From Prevotella sp. UBA2809 (GTDB taxonomy: Bacteria > Bacteroidota > Bacteroidia > Bacteroidales > Bacteroidaceae): DNA of 64,000 nucleotides. A program made the position numbers and the translations under genes. Location: positions 7,990 through 71,989 of the forward strand of contig DEHD01000039.1 in the NCBI GenBank assembly GCA_002351725.1, in the 5' to 3' direction. This document shows, one piece after another, positions 26,601 through 32,819 of this stretch. Position 1 is the first letter of the stretch, and the number at the start of each line of letters is the position of its first letter. The notes under the pieces are model-generated. The model had not been told where the DNA came from and did no database searches. It was given only the letters and a program-made list of their open reading frames with translations.

Positions 26601-26734
26601 TCTCTCTGGCTATGATCCTTGGTGTTGTATTCGGAACTCTCAGTTCACTGTTCATCGCTGCTCCTACAGCATTCCTGTGGATGGGCCGCACCATCAAGGA
26701 CGATGACGTAGTAGCCGAGACTCCTGCAAAGTAA
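23696..26734 (+). CDS. secDF: SecD-SecF fusion protein translocase subunit
   Basis: 1012 residues starting MQNKGIVKFIAVLLVLVCC. The SecD half has the first span, LGLDLKGGMNVILEV (about 65-80), the P1 head, and five spans ending near 670; the SecF half starts near 690 with SQSIDFTGGRNYVVTL and carries its own six spans including YSINDKVVVFDRIREN. Fused SecDF uses the proton gradient to pull exported proteins through SecYEG. An Ala/Lys-rich stretch (about 260-310, VADTAAVDSVATAEVADTAK) inside P1 looks like a linker insertion. Strong codon bias. Confidence 0.96.
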   Translation: MQNKGIVKFIAVLLVLVCCFYLSFSFVTRHYESKAAAMGEEAGAEYLDSINNEKVYMGIYSLKQCREMEIGLGLDLKGGMNVILEVSVPDVVDVLADHKTDAAYKKAMELAKKEEETSQNDFISLFVKYWKQEGNGRPLAAIFATQQMKGKVSTSSSDSEVENALRAEVQSAVDNSFNVVRNRIDKFGVVQPNIQKLEGQSGRIMVEMPGIKEPERVRKLLQGSANLEFWETYNSQEVTPLLSQLNQRWAAQGGEVVADTAAVDSVATAEVADTAKAATGDLAAKLAKKDGAKDNKALEQAKKQNPLFSIFQPTQGNSLAVVGYANARDTAEINKMIYSELASRIFPAELKLRWGAQPEDFGGQNTKGDIFELYALKVTEPSGRAPLEGDVITSAKDDFDQMGHPSVSMQMNSDGARRWSQITKQNIGKAVAIVLDDAVYSAPRILTQIDGGNSQITGNFTIEATKDLANTLNSGKMPAPTRIVQEEVVGPSLGAQSIQQGIISFIVAFVLLMIYMIMLYGFVPGILSDIALLFNLFFTLGILTSFQAALTMPGIAGIVLTLGTAVDANVLIYERIKEELKKGLGVKEALNKGYSNAFSAIFDSNFTSLITGIILLYFGTGPVKGFATTWIIGIVISFFTAVYLTRVVYDAMLSKDKWTNLTFVTGYSKNLMQNAKYNFMGAYKKTYAIWATIAVVCIGSFFVRGLSQSIDFTGGRNYVVTLDKQTPVEEVRKAMAGAFINTIGDKANQEANTSVIALGTDGKTVRISTNWDIESNNPEVDDKAETILFQALKKAGLVSQENVEAFKNPDVREGGSIISSAKVGPSVAKDITHGAIISVCIALIAIFLYILLRFRNLAFSVGAVVALALDALLVIGVYSLCWGWVPMSLEIDQVFIGAILTVIGYSINDKVVVFDRIRENLGLYAKRDRQQLFNDSLNQTLARTINTSVTTLIVLLAIFILGGDSIRSFSLAMILGVVFGTLSSLFIAAPTAFLWMGRTIKDDDVVAETPAK

Positions 26735-26756
26735 TATCTTTAGTATAGTAATAGAA

Positions 26757-26790
26757 TCAGGGGCTTGCACGTAAAAATGCAAGCCCCTGA
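26757..26790 (+). terminator. strong stem-loop after secDF
   Basis: A perfect 13-bp stem, TCAGGGGCTTGCA with its complement, and an eight-base loop lie 22 bases after the secDF stop. The following sequence ATTATTA is only weakly T-rich, so it may act as a terminator or as a 3'-end stabiliser. Confidence 0.7.
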
Positions 26791-26977
26791 ATTATTACCC
26801 ATTTAGTTTTCTTTAATAGCAGTCCACGATAATCTCGCGCCCCATGAAGTGCCACCTCACTAATAGATACATTACTTCAATCCCATAGATTGCTTACGAC
26901 AATCTCCAACGGCAACAACCGATAGAGGGTCGGAGAAAGAGATCGTTTTTTCAGTATCACAGAATCACAGTTATTTT

Positions 26978-27496
26978 CTACATTATTGAAAGCAGGGAGA
27001 GAAATACCGATAAAATACAAAAGAATAGAGTAAGAGCGTCGTTAGGCAGGAATAAGGGCAAAAACAGCAGAGTGGGAATTGAAAGACATAGCGCAATATT
27101 TTCTTTCGATTTGTAGTGTTTCCTAAAACTTCCCATTACTACGACTATACATATAGTTAGCTTAAAGCAAAAGGTTATGGGATAATCCAGTATATCGTAT
27201 AGACTGCCTACAATGTAGCTTTGATATTTGCCAAGCACAACCTGCTGGGATAGAAAGATTATGCAGAATGTGACAGAGTTTAACACAGCTATAAGTTGTA
27301 AGGAATTGTTTCTATTCTGCTTTCTGCAGAAAAGAAAGTACACAAGAAATCCGCTGCATTGAACACAATACAACAATACTGCTTTGCTCAATGTCTCTGA
27401 TTCGTGAAACATAGAGGCAAGGCACGCAAGCGGCAACAGGCATATCATAATCGTGCCTATCTGCAATATCAGCTTTTGGTGTGATTTCTTTTTCAT
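26978..27496 (-). CDS. hypothetical membrane protein of the polysaccharide-export operon
   Basis: 172 residues, about five hydrophobic spans (IGTIMICLLPLACLASMF, AVLLYCVQCSGFLVYFLF, VTFCIIFLSQQVVL, FCFKLTICIVVVMG, LTLFFCILSVFLSLLSIM). I do not recognise the family. It starts two bases after wza and is the last gene of the operon. The predicted topology could fit a small polymerase/ligase accessory or regulator, but nothing shows this. AT-rich compared with its neighbours. Confidence 0.6.
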   Translation of the reverse strand: MKKKSHQKLILQIGTIMICLLPLACLASMFHESETLSKAVLLYCVQCSGFLVYFLFCRKQNRNNSLQLIAVLNSVTFCIIFLSQQVVLGKYQSYIVGSLYDILDYPITFCFKLTICIVVVMGSFRKHYKSKENIALCLSIPTLLFLPLFLPNDALTLFFCILSVFLSLLSIM

Positions 27497-27498
27497 GC

Positions 27499-28296
27499 TT
27501 ACTTAAGTATATTATAAAGCAATGATGTTAGCGATATGAGTATACTGGTTGCGCTGAACCAGAGCGTAGTCGTGCTTCCTACACTTGAATTCTGAGCTTT
27601 AACCTTGTTGGGCTCTACATATACAACATCGTTCTGTTGCAGATAGTAGTATGGCGAGTTTACGATATTGGCGTCGTTTAGATTCAGAGTGTGAATCTCT
27701 TTGCTTCCTTGCGCATTTTTGCGAATCAGTTTTACCTTGTCGCGAACACCATATATTGTCAGATCGCCAGCTTGTGCCAAAGCTTCAAGAATTGTTATTT
27801 CTTCACGCGACACCATGAATGTACCAGGACGGGCCACCTCGCCAAGTACAGATATTGAGTAGCTCGACATTTGAACTGTTACTACGGGGTTCTCGCTCTC
27901 AGAAAGGTATGGGCGTATCTTGTCTTCTATCAGTTTTTCGCATTGTCGCTTTGTTAGTCCCATTACCTTGAGGCTTCCCAGCACAGGAAACTTGATATAG
28001 CCTTCGTTATCCACCAGATATGGCATAACGGTTCCACCGCCAGAGCTTACCGTCTTGCCTTGAGTATAGGCATTCTGCAGGAGCAGATTGAAGGGTATGG
28101 AGACATCGGGATCTGTGGTGTTTACGGTAATTGTGAGCTGATCCTTTGGCATTATCTTGGCATCGTAGAGATACTGCGACTTGCTAAAATCCACACTGTC
28201 GCTGTTCTTGAAATAAGCTACGTTTTTTGTGCTTCCACACGATGAAATAATCATGGCTGCGGCCAATACAATGAAAAGAGAATTTAAACACTTCAT
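27499..28296 (-). CDS. wza: polysaccharide export outer-membrane lipoprotein (Wza family)
   Basis: 265 residues. The lipoprotein signal MKCLNSLFIVLAAAMIISS is followed by Cys 20 (SSCGSTKNVAYF). The polysaccharide-export domain (about 45-150) holds MPKDQLTITVNTTDPDVSIP and GYIKFPVLGSLKVMGLTKRQ; an SLBB domain follows (VLGEVARPGTFMVSREEITI). A C-terminal hydrophobic helix (LWFSATSILISLTSLLYN) is typical of Bacteroidota members. It forms the outer-membrane channel for capsule or exopolysaccharide together with the Wzc-like protein encoded upstream. Confidence 0.92.
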   Translation of the reverse strand: MKCLNSLFIVLAAAMIISSCGSTKNVAYFKNSDSVDFSKSQYLYDAKIMPKDQLTITVNTTDPDVSIPFNLLLQNAYTQGKTVSSGGGTVMPYLVDNEGYIKFPVLGSLKVMGLTKRQCEKLIEDKIRPYLSESENPVVTVQMSSYSISVLGEVARPGTFMVSREEITILEALAQAGDLTIYGVRDKVKLIRKNAQGSKEIHTLNLNDANIVNSPYYYLQQNDVVYVEPNKVKAQNSSVGSTTTLWFSATSILISLTSLLYNILK

Positions 28297-28309
28297 ATCT
28301 TCAATTTTT

Positions 28310-28702
28310 TTATTTTAACTGCCACCAATGCTTTTTCTTTGGCATCGGGTGGTTTGCTGGTTTGTTAGTAATCATTTGGTAGATCGTTCCCCAATCTGGC
28401 AGCCCGCCTATGTTGCGGTCATCAATAAACAAATCGGCCTTCAGCTTTCTGGAATATGCAGGATTGTTGTCGATAGTCTCTTCTGGATAGTCGCGATTAA
28501 CGGCATAGAACTCCAATCCGCGTTTTCTGCACCACACCAAGGCTTCTTCCAGTAGTCTGCCTTCGCGACAAGTCCATAAAATCAGCCGATGACGCTCGTT
28601 GATAAGTATTTTCAGCGTGTCGGTAGCAAAATCCCTTTCTTTGCCAATTTCAGGATACCGGTTTTCTACTATAGTTCCGTCAAAATCTACTGCTATTGTC
28701 AT
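28310..28702 (-). CDS. BT0820-type HAD-like hydrolase
   Basis: 130 residues. The HAD nucleophile motif is at the very start (IAVDFDGTIVENRYPEIG), Thr in LILWTCREG as motif II, and LFIDDRNIGG as the acidic motif IV; there is no cap domain. The pattern matches the BT0820 subgroup known from Bacteroides. It overlaps wzc by four bases (ATGA) and lies between wzc and wza, suggesting a job in the same export system, perhaps on a phosphorylated sugar or on a phosphotyrosine; both are guesses. Confidence 0.85.
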   Translation of the reverse strand: MTIAVDFDGTIVENRYPEIGKERDFATDTLKILINERHRLILWTCREGRLLEEALVWCRKRGLEFYAVNRDYPEETIDNNPAYSRKLKADLFIDDRNIGGLPDWGTIYQMITNKPANHPMPKKKHWWQLK

Positions 28703-31230
28703 TTCTTGATGCTGTTATCTTTTGCATTACTGTATCGTGAGTCGGCATAGTTGCCATAGGCACCGTAACGTCCATATCTGCCATAGCCGTAACGTCCATA
28801 TCTGCCATACTTGCCATAGGTGCCATAACCGTAGTAGTAGCCGTACTTTTTCTTCGACATATCTACGCCATTCAGAATAAGGCACGGATTAATCAGCTTG
28901 TGCTCATTTGCTAATGTGTTAACAATACCAATGTCTGATTTCGCTGTATAGTCAGCTCTTGTAACGTAGCAGCATATATTAGCAAACTTTGCTACTTGCA
29001 GCGTATCTGTAACAAGACCAACGGGTGCAGTGTCAAGAATCACGTAATCGTACTGGTTTCTTAGGAAATAGTGAATCTCTGATAGGTTCTTTCTGGCCAG
29101 CAGTTCGGTAGGATTAGGGGGAACTGGTCCTGCCAACAGCAAGTCAAGATTATCGTTAACTCCCGATTTAATTATTTGATTCTGAATCTCATCGTATGTA
29201 ACCTTATCTGTTGCCAATAGCTTTGAAATGCCAACAGAACGTTCGGTCTTTATATCAAACAGCTTTCCTAGTGCAGGTTTGCGGATATCAAGTCCGCAGA
29301 GTATCACTCTCTTTCCCAGTAGGGCAAATGAAACAGCAAGGTTGGCAGCCAGAAATGTTTTGCCTTCGCCGCTGGTCGACGAGGTGAAGAGAATTGTTTT
29401 TTCATTCTCTTTAATCATGAACTGGATATTTGTACGCAATGAACGGAAAACCTCATCCATCTGGTTATTCTGATTCTCGCGGACAACGATACCCGCAGCA
29501 CTCTTTGCATGTTCGCTAGCCACAGGCACGTCGGCAATAATGGGCAGTTTGGTAAGCTTTTCCAAGTCATCGTGCCCTTCCAACTGATACTGGAGCAGTT
29601 TTAGTAATAAGAATATAGCAAGCGGAAGTCCTAATCCAAGTATAAGGGAGACTATCATAATGATGGCGCTCTTGGGCTTAACTTTACCAACCAGCTGTGG
29701 TTCGTCTATCAGCTTACCCTTATCGGCGGTAGCTGCAAGTGAAATACTATTTTCCTCGCGTTTTTGTAGAAGCATCAAATACAACCCCGAACGCACTTCC
29801 TGTTGGCGTCCGATTTCAGTAAGCACACGTTCCTGTTCTGGCGTACTACCCAGCCGTCCCTGATACTTGGCGTACTGTTTCTGGATGCCTTGACGCTGAA
29901 TATCGGCCGAACGGCGAGCTTGCATCAAAGCAGTACGGATAGAACTCTGGAGTTCGTCTAGCGTTGAAGTCAAAGCTACCACCTGAGGCGCTTGCTCGCT
30001 AGCCACTTTGAGTAGTCTATTCCTGTCTTGTACAACTTGATTATAATTACTAATCAAAGTAGTTGAGGCTTGGTCGGTCATACCAACATTCGAAGGTATA
30101 ATTTTATATTGGTTTGCAGGATTGTCGACAAACTCGCGCAAGTAATCCAGTAGCAGAATCTGCGAATTAGCTTCCGACAGTTTTGAACTGTATTCGCTCG
30201 ACATTTGTAGAGACTGGGTAGCATCCATCTCCAGCTGGGTTACTGTGTTCTGCTTTTTATATTTTTCGAGTGTACCTTCTGTGTTGCCCAACTCCTCGTT
30301 TATCTTGTTAATGCGTTCATTTATAAACTCCTCTGTTTTTAGAGCAATCTCGTTTTTATCTGCATTTGCCTGATGATTATAGCTGATTGCAAGCTGATTG
30401 AGGAAATCCAACCCCCTGCGTACGTTGGCATCGTTAAGGGTAATCTCTGCAATAGATGTTAGCTTAGATGTTGATGCCACATCCATATTGGCAAGATACC
30501 CCCGAGCCACCTGCATGGGAGGCCTTATTACAGCTTTCCACTCATGTTCCCCTTCTGTTCCTGGCAGGTGACTTTTGGGGGGTCTAGTAAAAGTTAGGAT
30601 GCCATATTGAGTCTTATAAGTGGAGGGCAACTGTTTCGGCTCGAAATTAAACACAGATAACACTTTACCATTTTTCAGAAGTTTACCCTCCACTTTGATC
30701 GTATTCTCATTTTGTGAGATATCCATTTCAATACTACGTGATTCTTCAAGTAGCACCAAGTCCATACTGTCAAGGCTCAGCTCGTCTATATCTACAGTAA
30801 AAGGCTGTGACCCGTAAATAATCTGTTCCTTTATTGTGCCTTTACTGAAATAATCTGTATACAACTTAAGTTCTTTTACTGCATCACGTAAAAGTACACG
30901 CGACTGAAGAATTTCCATCTCGTTCTCGAAACCAGATGAATTAGTCATAATACCCAAGTCTTGCATATTGGCTAGCATGTTATTGCCATTCCGTCTGTTT
31001 TGCTTGTCATCCTTAATCAGCATTTTGGCAGATACGGAATAAATGGGGGTTGTATATCTGAGATACAAAACCGCTCCAGCCATAAAAACTACTAGCGAAA
31101 GTGCAAACCACTTCCAATTTAAGATAAAAATGGTAAAGATGTTTTGGAAATTCAGCCACGATTCCTCTTCAACATCACCAATAAATTGATCTTCAATTTG
31201 AGCTAAACTCAACTTCTTTTCTTCAGACAT
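28699..31230 (-). CDS. wzc: Wzc-like polysaccharide co-polymerase and tyrosine autokinase
   Basis: 843 residues. Wzz-type N-terminal span near 32-55, a long periplasmic part with coiled coils (about 280-480), a second span near 525-550 (IIMIVSLILGLGLPLAIFLL), then a cytoplasmic BY-kinase: Walker A TSSTSGEGKTFLAANLA near 615, Walker A' ILCGLDIRKPALG, Walker B YVILDTAPVG near 730. The C-terminal tail (about 790-830) is a Tyr/Gly/Arg repeat with about 17 Tyr (YGRYGRYGYGRYGRYG), the autophosphorylation cluster. It controls polymer length and export. First gene of the operon; the ATG lies about 20 bases after a terminator-like hairpin in the leader. Confidence 0.94.
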   Translation of the reverse strand: MSEEKKLSLAQIEDQFIGDVEEESWLNFQNIFTIFILNWKWFALSLVVFMAGAVLYLRYTTPIYSVSAKMLIKDDKQNRRNGNNMLANMQDLGIMTNSSGFENEMEILQSRVLLRDAVKELKLYTDYFSKGTIKEQIIYGSQPFTVDIDELSLDSMDLVLLEESRSIEMDISQNENTIKVEGKLLKNGKVLSVFNFEPKQLPSTYKTQYGILTFTRPPKSHLPGTEGEHEWKAVIRPPMQVARGYLANMDVASTSKLTSIAEITLNDANVRRGLDFLNQLAISYNHQANADKNEIALKTEEFINERINKINEELGNTEGTLEKYKKQNTVTQLEMDATQSLQMSSEYSSKLSEANSQILLLDYLREFVDNPANQYKIIPSNVGMTDQASTTLISNYNQVVQDRNRLLKVASEQAPQVVALTSTLDELQSSIRTALMQARRSADIQRQGIQKQYAKYQGRLGSTPEQERVLTEIGRQQEVRSGLYLMLLQKREENSISLAATADKGKLIDEPQLVGKVKPKSAIIMIVSLILGLGLPLAIFLLLKLLQYQLEGHDDLEKLTKLPIIADVPVASEHAKSAAGIVVRENQNNQMDEVFRSLRTNIQFMIKENEKTILFTSSTSGEGKTFLAANLAVSFALLGKRVILCGLDIRKPALGKLFDIKTERSVGISKLLATDKVTYDEIQNQIIKSGVNDNLDLLLAGPVPPNPTELLARKNLSEIHYFLRNQYDYVILDTAPVGLVTDTLQVAKFANICCYVTRADYTAKSDIGIVNTLANEHKLINPCLILNGVDMSKKKYGYYYGYGTYGKYGRYGRYGYGRYGRYGAYGNYADSRYSNAKDNSIKK
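28763..28809. repeat. 24-bp tandem repeat encoding the Wzc tyrosine tail
   Basis: The segment CCGTAACGTCCATATCTGCC plus ATA occurs at 28763-28785 and 28787-28809, a 24-bp period that encodes eight residues (Gly-Arg-Tyr type). The flanking sequence is degenerate copies of the same unit. Slippage here would change the number of tyrosines in frame. Confidence 0.75.
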
Positions 31231-31251
31231 ATACCTTATTATATATAAAAA

Positions 31252-31564
31252 GCGTGATGTCTGCTCCTGCCTGTCGATTCTTTAGGTCCTGAGAAAACCC
31301 GTTAAGCAAACAGACAGAATTGACACTCACGCCAATGGTATATACCTAAAGCTCCACTAAGTGTGCAGGAGACGATGCTCCTGACACACCAGCTGGAGAT
31401 AGCTAAACCACTCCCGTAGCGCCTACTCTGCAATGCTTTTGAACTTAACTATTGAGTTTCTCAGGTTCAAAGAATCCAAAAACAAAGCGTTGCAAGACAC
31501 TTCTACCATTAAAGTTGGCCCCCACCTTCACCTGTTTCAGGAACAAGTTGTGGCGGAGAGTCGG
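31252..31564 (-). promoter_or_regulatory. structured 5' leader of the wzc operon with terminal terminator-like stem
   Basis: About 310 bases without a gene between the promoter (31568-31575) and wzc. Read on the minus strand, four or more helices are visible: a 5' stem CCGCCAC with GTGGGGG around CCTG-AAA-CAGG; TGCAACGCTT (31485-31494) with AAGCATTGCA (31429-31438), enclosing TTGAAC with GTTCAA; an 11-bp hairpin at 31361-31389 (GTGTG-CAGGAG with CTCCTG-CACAC); and a closing stem GCGTGA-TGTC (31322-31332) with GACATCACGC (31252-31261), enclosing CTGTC with GACAG. The closing stem is followed by five T residues, 17 bases before the start codon region. This looks like an attenuation or antitermination leader. 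No NusG-like UpxY gene is in the window. Confidence 0.65.
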
Positions 31565-31567
31565 CTG

Positions 31568-31575
31568 CAAAGTTA
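31568..31575 (-). promoter_or_regulatory. promoter -7 element of the wzc leader
   Basis: On the minus strand the bases read TAACTTTGCAGCC, an ideal Bacteroidota -7 region. Transcription should start near 31563. Confidence 0.8.
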
Positions 31576-31627
31576 ATACATTTTTTTTAATTATAGCTTC
31601 TTTTTTGATATTATTTTTGCCAAATCA

Positions 31628-31657
31628 TTGTATATTCAGAAAATTATCGTAACTTTG
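31628..31657 (+). promoter_or_regulatory. promoter of the 58-aa/GNAT pair
   Basis: TTG at 31628-31630 and TAACTTTG at 31650-31657 are 19 bases apart, matching the -33/-7 layout. The start codon follows 26 bases later. Confidence 0.8.
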
Positions 31658-31683
31658 CAGCAGAAATATAATTAGATAGAATT

Positions 31684-31860
31684 ATGGCATTAGCAATCAA
31701 GGCAATACCCACACTCTACGGCGACGAAGCACGTCGTTTCCGTGAGATGGCAGATGAGACCGAGCGCAAGTTTGACCTGCGCCCCAAGCGAGATTTGACA
31801 AAAGACCCTCGCTTTAAGGCTATGCGTACGATTTTAAAGAGGTCGAAAATCAACTATTAA
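31684..31860 (+). CDS. 58-aa protein paired with a GNAT acetyltransferase
   Basis: A 58-residue frame, MALAIKAIPTLYGDEARRFR at the start and KAMRTILKRSKINY at the end, with its own promoter at 31650. It is charged and probably helical from residue 13 on, and it has no signal peptide. The short start resembles small proteins that precede GNAT genes in other Bacteroidota, from memory. It ends eight bases before the GNAT gene, the spacing of an antitoxin-toxin pair, but no ribbon-helix-helix fold can be seen. Role unknown. Confidence 0.7.
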   Translation: MALAIKAIPTLYGDEARRFREMADETERKFDLRPKRDLTKDPRFKAMRTILKRSKINY

Positions 31861-31868
31861 ACGACAAA

Positions 31869-32489
31869 ATGGCGTTTCTTGAAGACAATTGTATACTCGA
31901 TATACTGACAGATGACATCCTCAACGGGTGTCATCCTTTTGTGTGTGGCGATGATGATATGGATGAGTTCTTCCAGAAGGATGCACTCGACTATACTCGT
32001 TACAAAATGGGTAAGTCATACTGCTTCCGTATGAAAGACGATATGGAAACCATTGTTGCATGTTTTACTGTTTCAAATGATAGTATCCGCATCTACGACT
32101 TGCCAAGCAGCCGACGTAATGCTATGTGGGGAATAACCAATCGCGAGAAGATGTTGACTCGCTATCCAGGAGTACTCGTTGGCCGTTTGGCCGTAGCTTC
32201 TCAGTTTGCAGGAAGAGGAGTTGGCTCTGAGGTGTTGGATTTCATTAGAATGTGGTTCCTCGACGAATCGAACAAGACGGGGTGCAGATTTGCAATCGTC
32301 GACGCCAAGAACGAAAGCAAAATACTGAACTTCTATGAAAGGAATGGATTCAAAACTCTCTTTCCTCGTGAGATAGACGAGGATTTCTACACTCGTCCGC
32401 CAAAAGACAATGAGGAACGGGAAGAGCGAACTGCGAATCCAAGGAAACTCAGAACCCGCCTGATGTTCTGTGACTTGCTGGATGAATAA
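31869..32489 (+). CDS. GNAT family N-acetyltransferase
   Basis: 206 residues. The acetyl-CoA-binding motif A is VGRLAVASQFAGRGVGSEVL near residue 105 (RGVG loop), followed by FAIVDAKNESKILNFYERNG with the conserved Tyr and FKTLF, typical of the TacT-like branch. The N-terminus (FVCGDDDMDEFFQKDALDYT) also matches that group. TacT proteins block translation by acetylating aminoacyl-tRNA; whether this one does is unproven. It is 30-40 residues longer than TacT, with a basic C-terminal tail. Cotranscribed with the 58-aa gene. Confidence 0.82.
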   Translation: MAFLEDNCILDILTDDILNGCHPFVCGDDDMDEFFQKDALDYTRYKMGKSYCFRMKDDMETIVACFTVSNDSIRIYDLPSSRRNAMWGITNREKMLTRYPGVLVGRLAVASQFAGRGVGSEVLDFIRMWFLDESNKTGCRFAIVDAKNESKILNFYERNGFKTLFPREIDEDFYTRPPKDNEEREERTANPRKLRTRLMFCDLLDE

Positions 32490-32568
32490 AAAGAAGAAGG
32501 TGGACTAAGTTACGGGATCGATGGGTCAGAGAATGTGATTGTTTTCGAGAATCTAGTAGATAAAATAG

Positions 32569-32640
32569 TACCCCGACCGCGAATCGAACGCGGAACTAAG
32601 TCTTAGGAGGACCTTGTTATATCCATTTAACTATCAGGGC
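32569..32640 (-). tRNA. tRNA-Arg (anticodon CCT)
   Basis: Read on the minus strand: acceptor GCCCTGA with TCGGGGT (two wobble pairs), D stem GTTA with TAAC, anticodon stem AGGTC with GACTT closing the loop CTCCTAA (anticodon CCT), and T stem CCGCG with CGCGG around TTCGATT. The 3' CCA is not encoded. No integrated element is seen at its 3' end. Confidence 0.93.
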
Positions 32641-32658
32641 AGCTTGTATTTCTGGGTG

Positions 32659-32666
32659 CAAAGATA
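32659..32666 (-). promoter_or_regulatory. promoter -7 element of tRNA-Arg
   Basis: On the minus strand the bases read TATCTTTGCACCC, matching TAnnTTTG 18 bases before the tRNA. Confidence 0.75.
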
Positions 32667-32772
32667 CGAGTTTTATAGCAATCAGCCAAAAGTTTGTATC
32701 AAATTCTTTAATCTGTGTTGCAAACTAACATAACAAGCCCAACAAAAAGCAGCATTATAGTTGTTTTTTTGC

Positions 32773-32780
32773 TATCTTTG
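32773..32780 (+). promoter_or_regulatory. promoter -7 element of the GH43 gene
   Basis: TATCTTTGCAAAC matches TAnnTTTG and gives a leader of about 35 bases before 32820. Confidence 0.7.
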
Positions 32781-32819
32781 CAAACAGAATTCTAAAAATT
32801 AAACCAAATTACCCTTTTT

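Noticed and set aside
26791..26977. Remnant of a gene between secDF and the export operon
   Set aside because: No continuous frame of useful length and no recognisable motif; only small hairpins such as AGATTG-CAATCT are seen.
31231..31575. RNase P RNA, tmRNA or 6S RNA as explanation of the structured leader
   Set aside because: The conserved core sequences of these RNAs are not visible, and the element runs directly into the wzc start.
32569..32640. tRNA-Arg as integration site of a genomic island
   Set aside because: No integrase and no repeat of the tRNA 3' end were found on either side.
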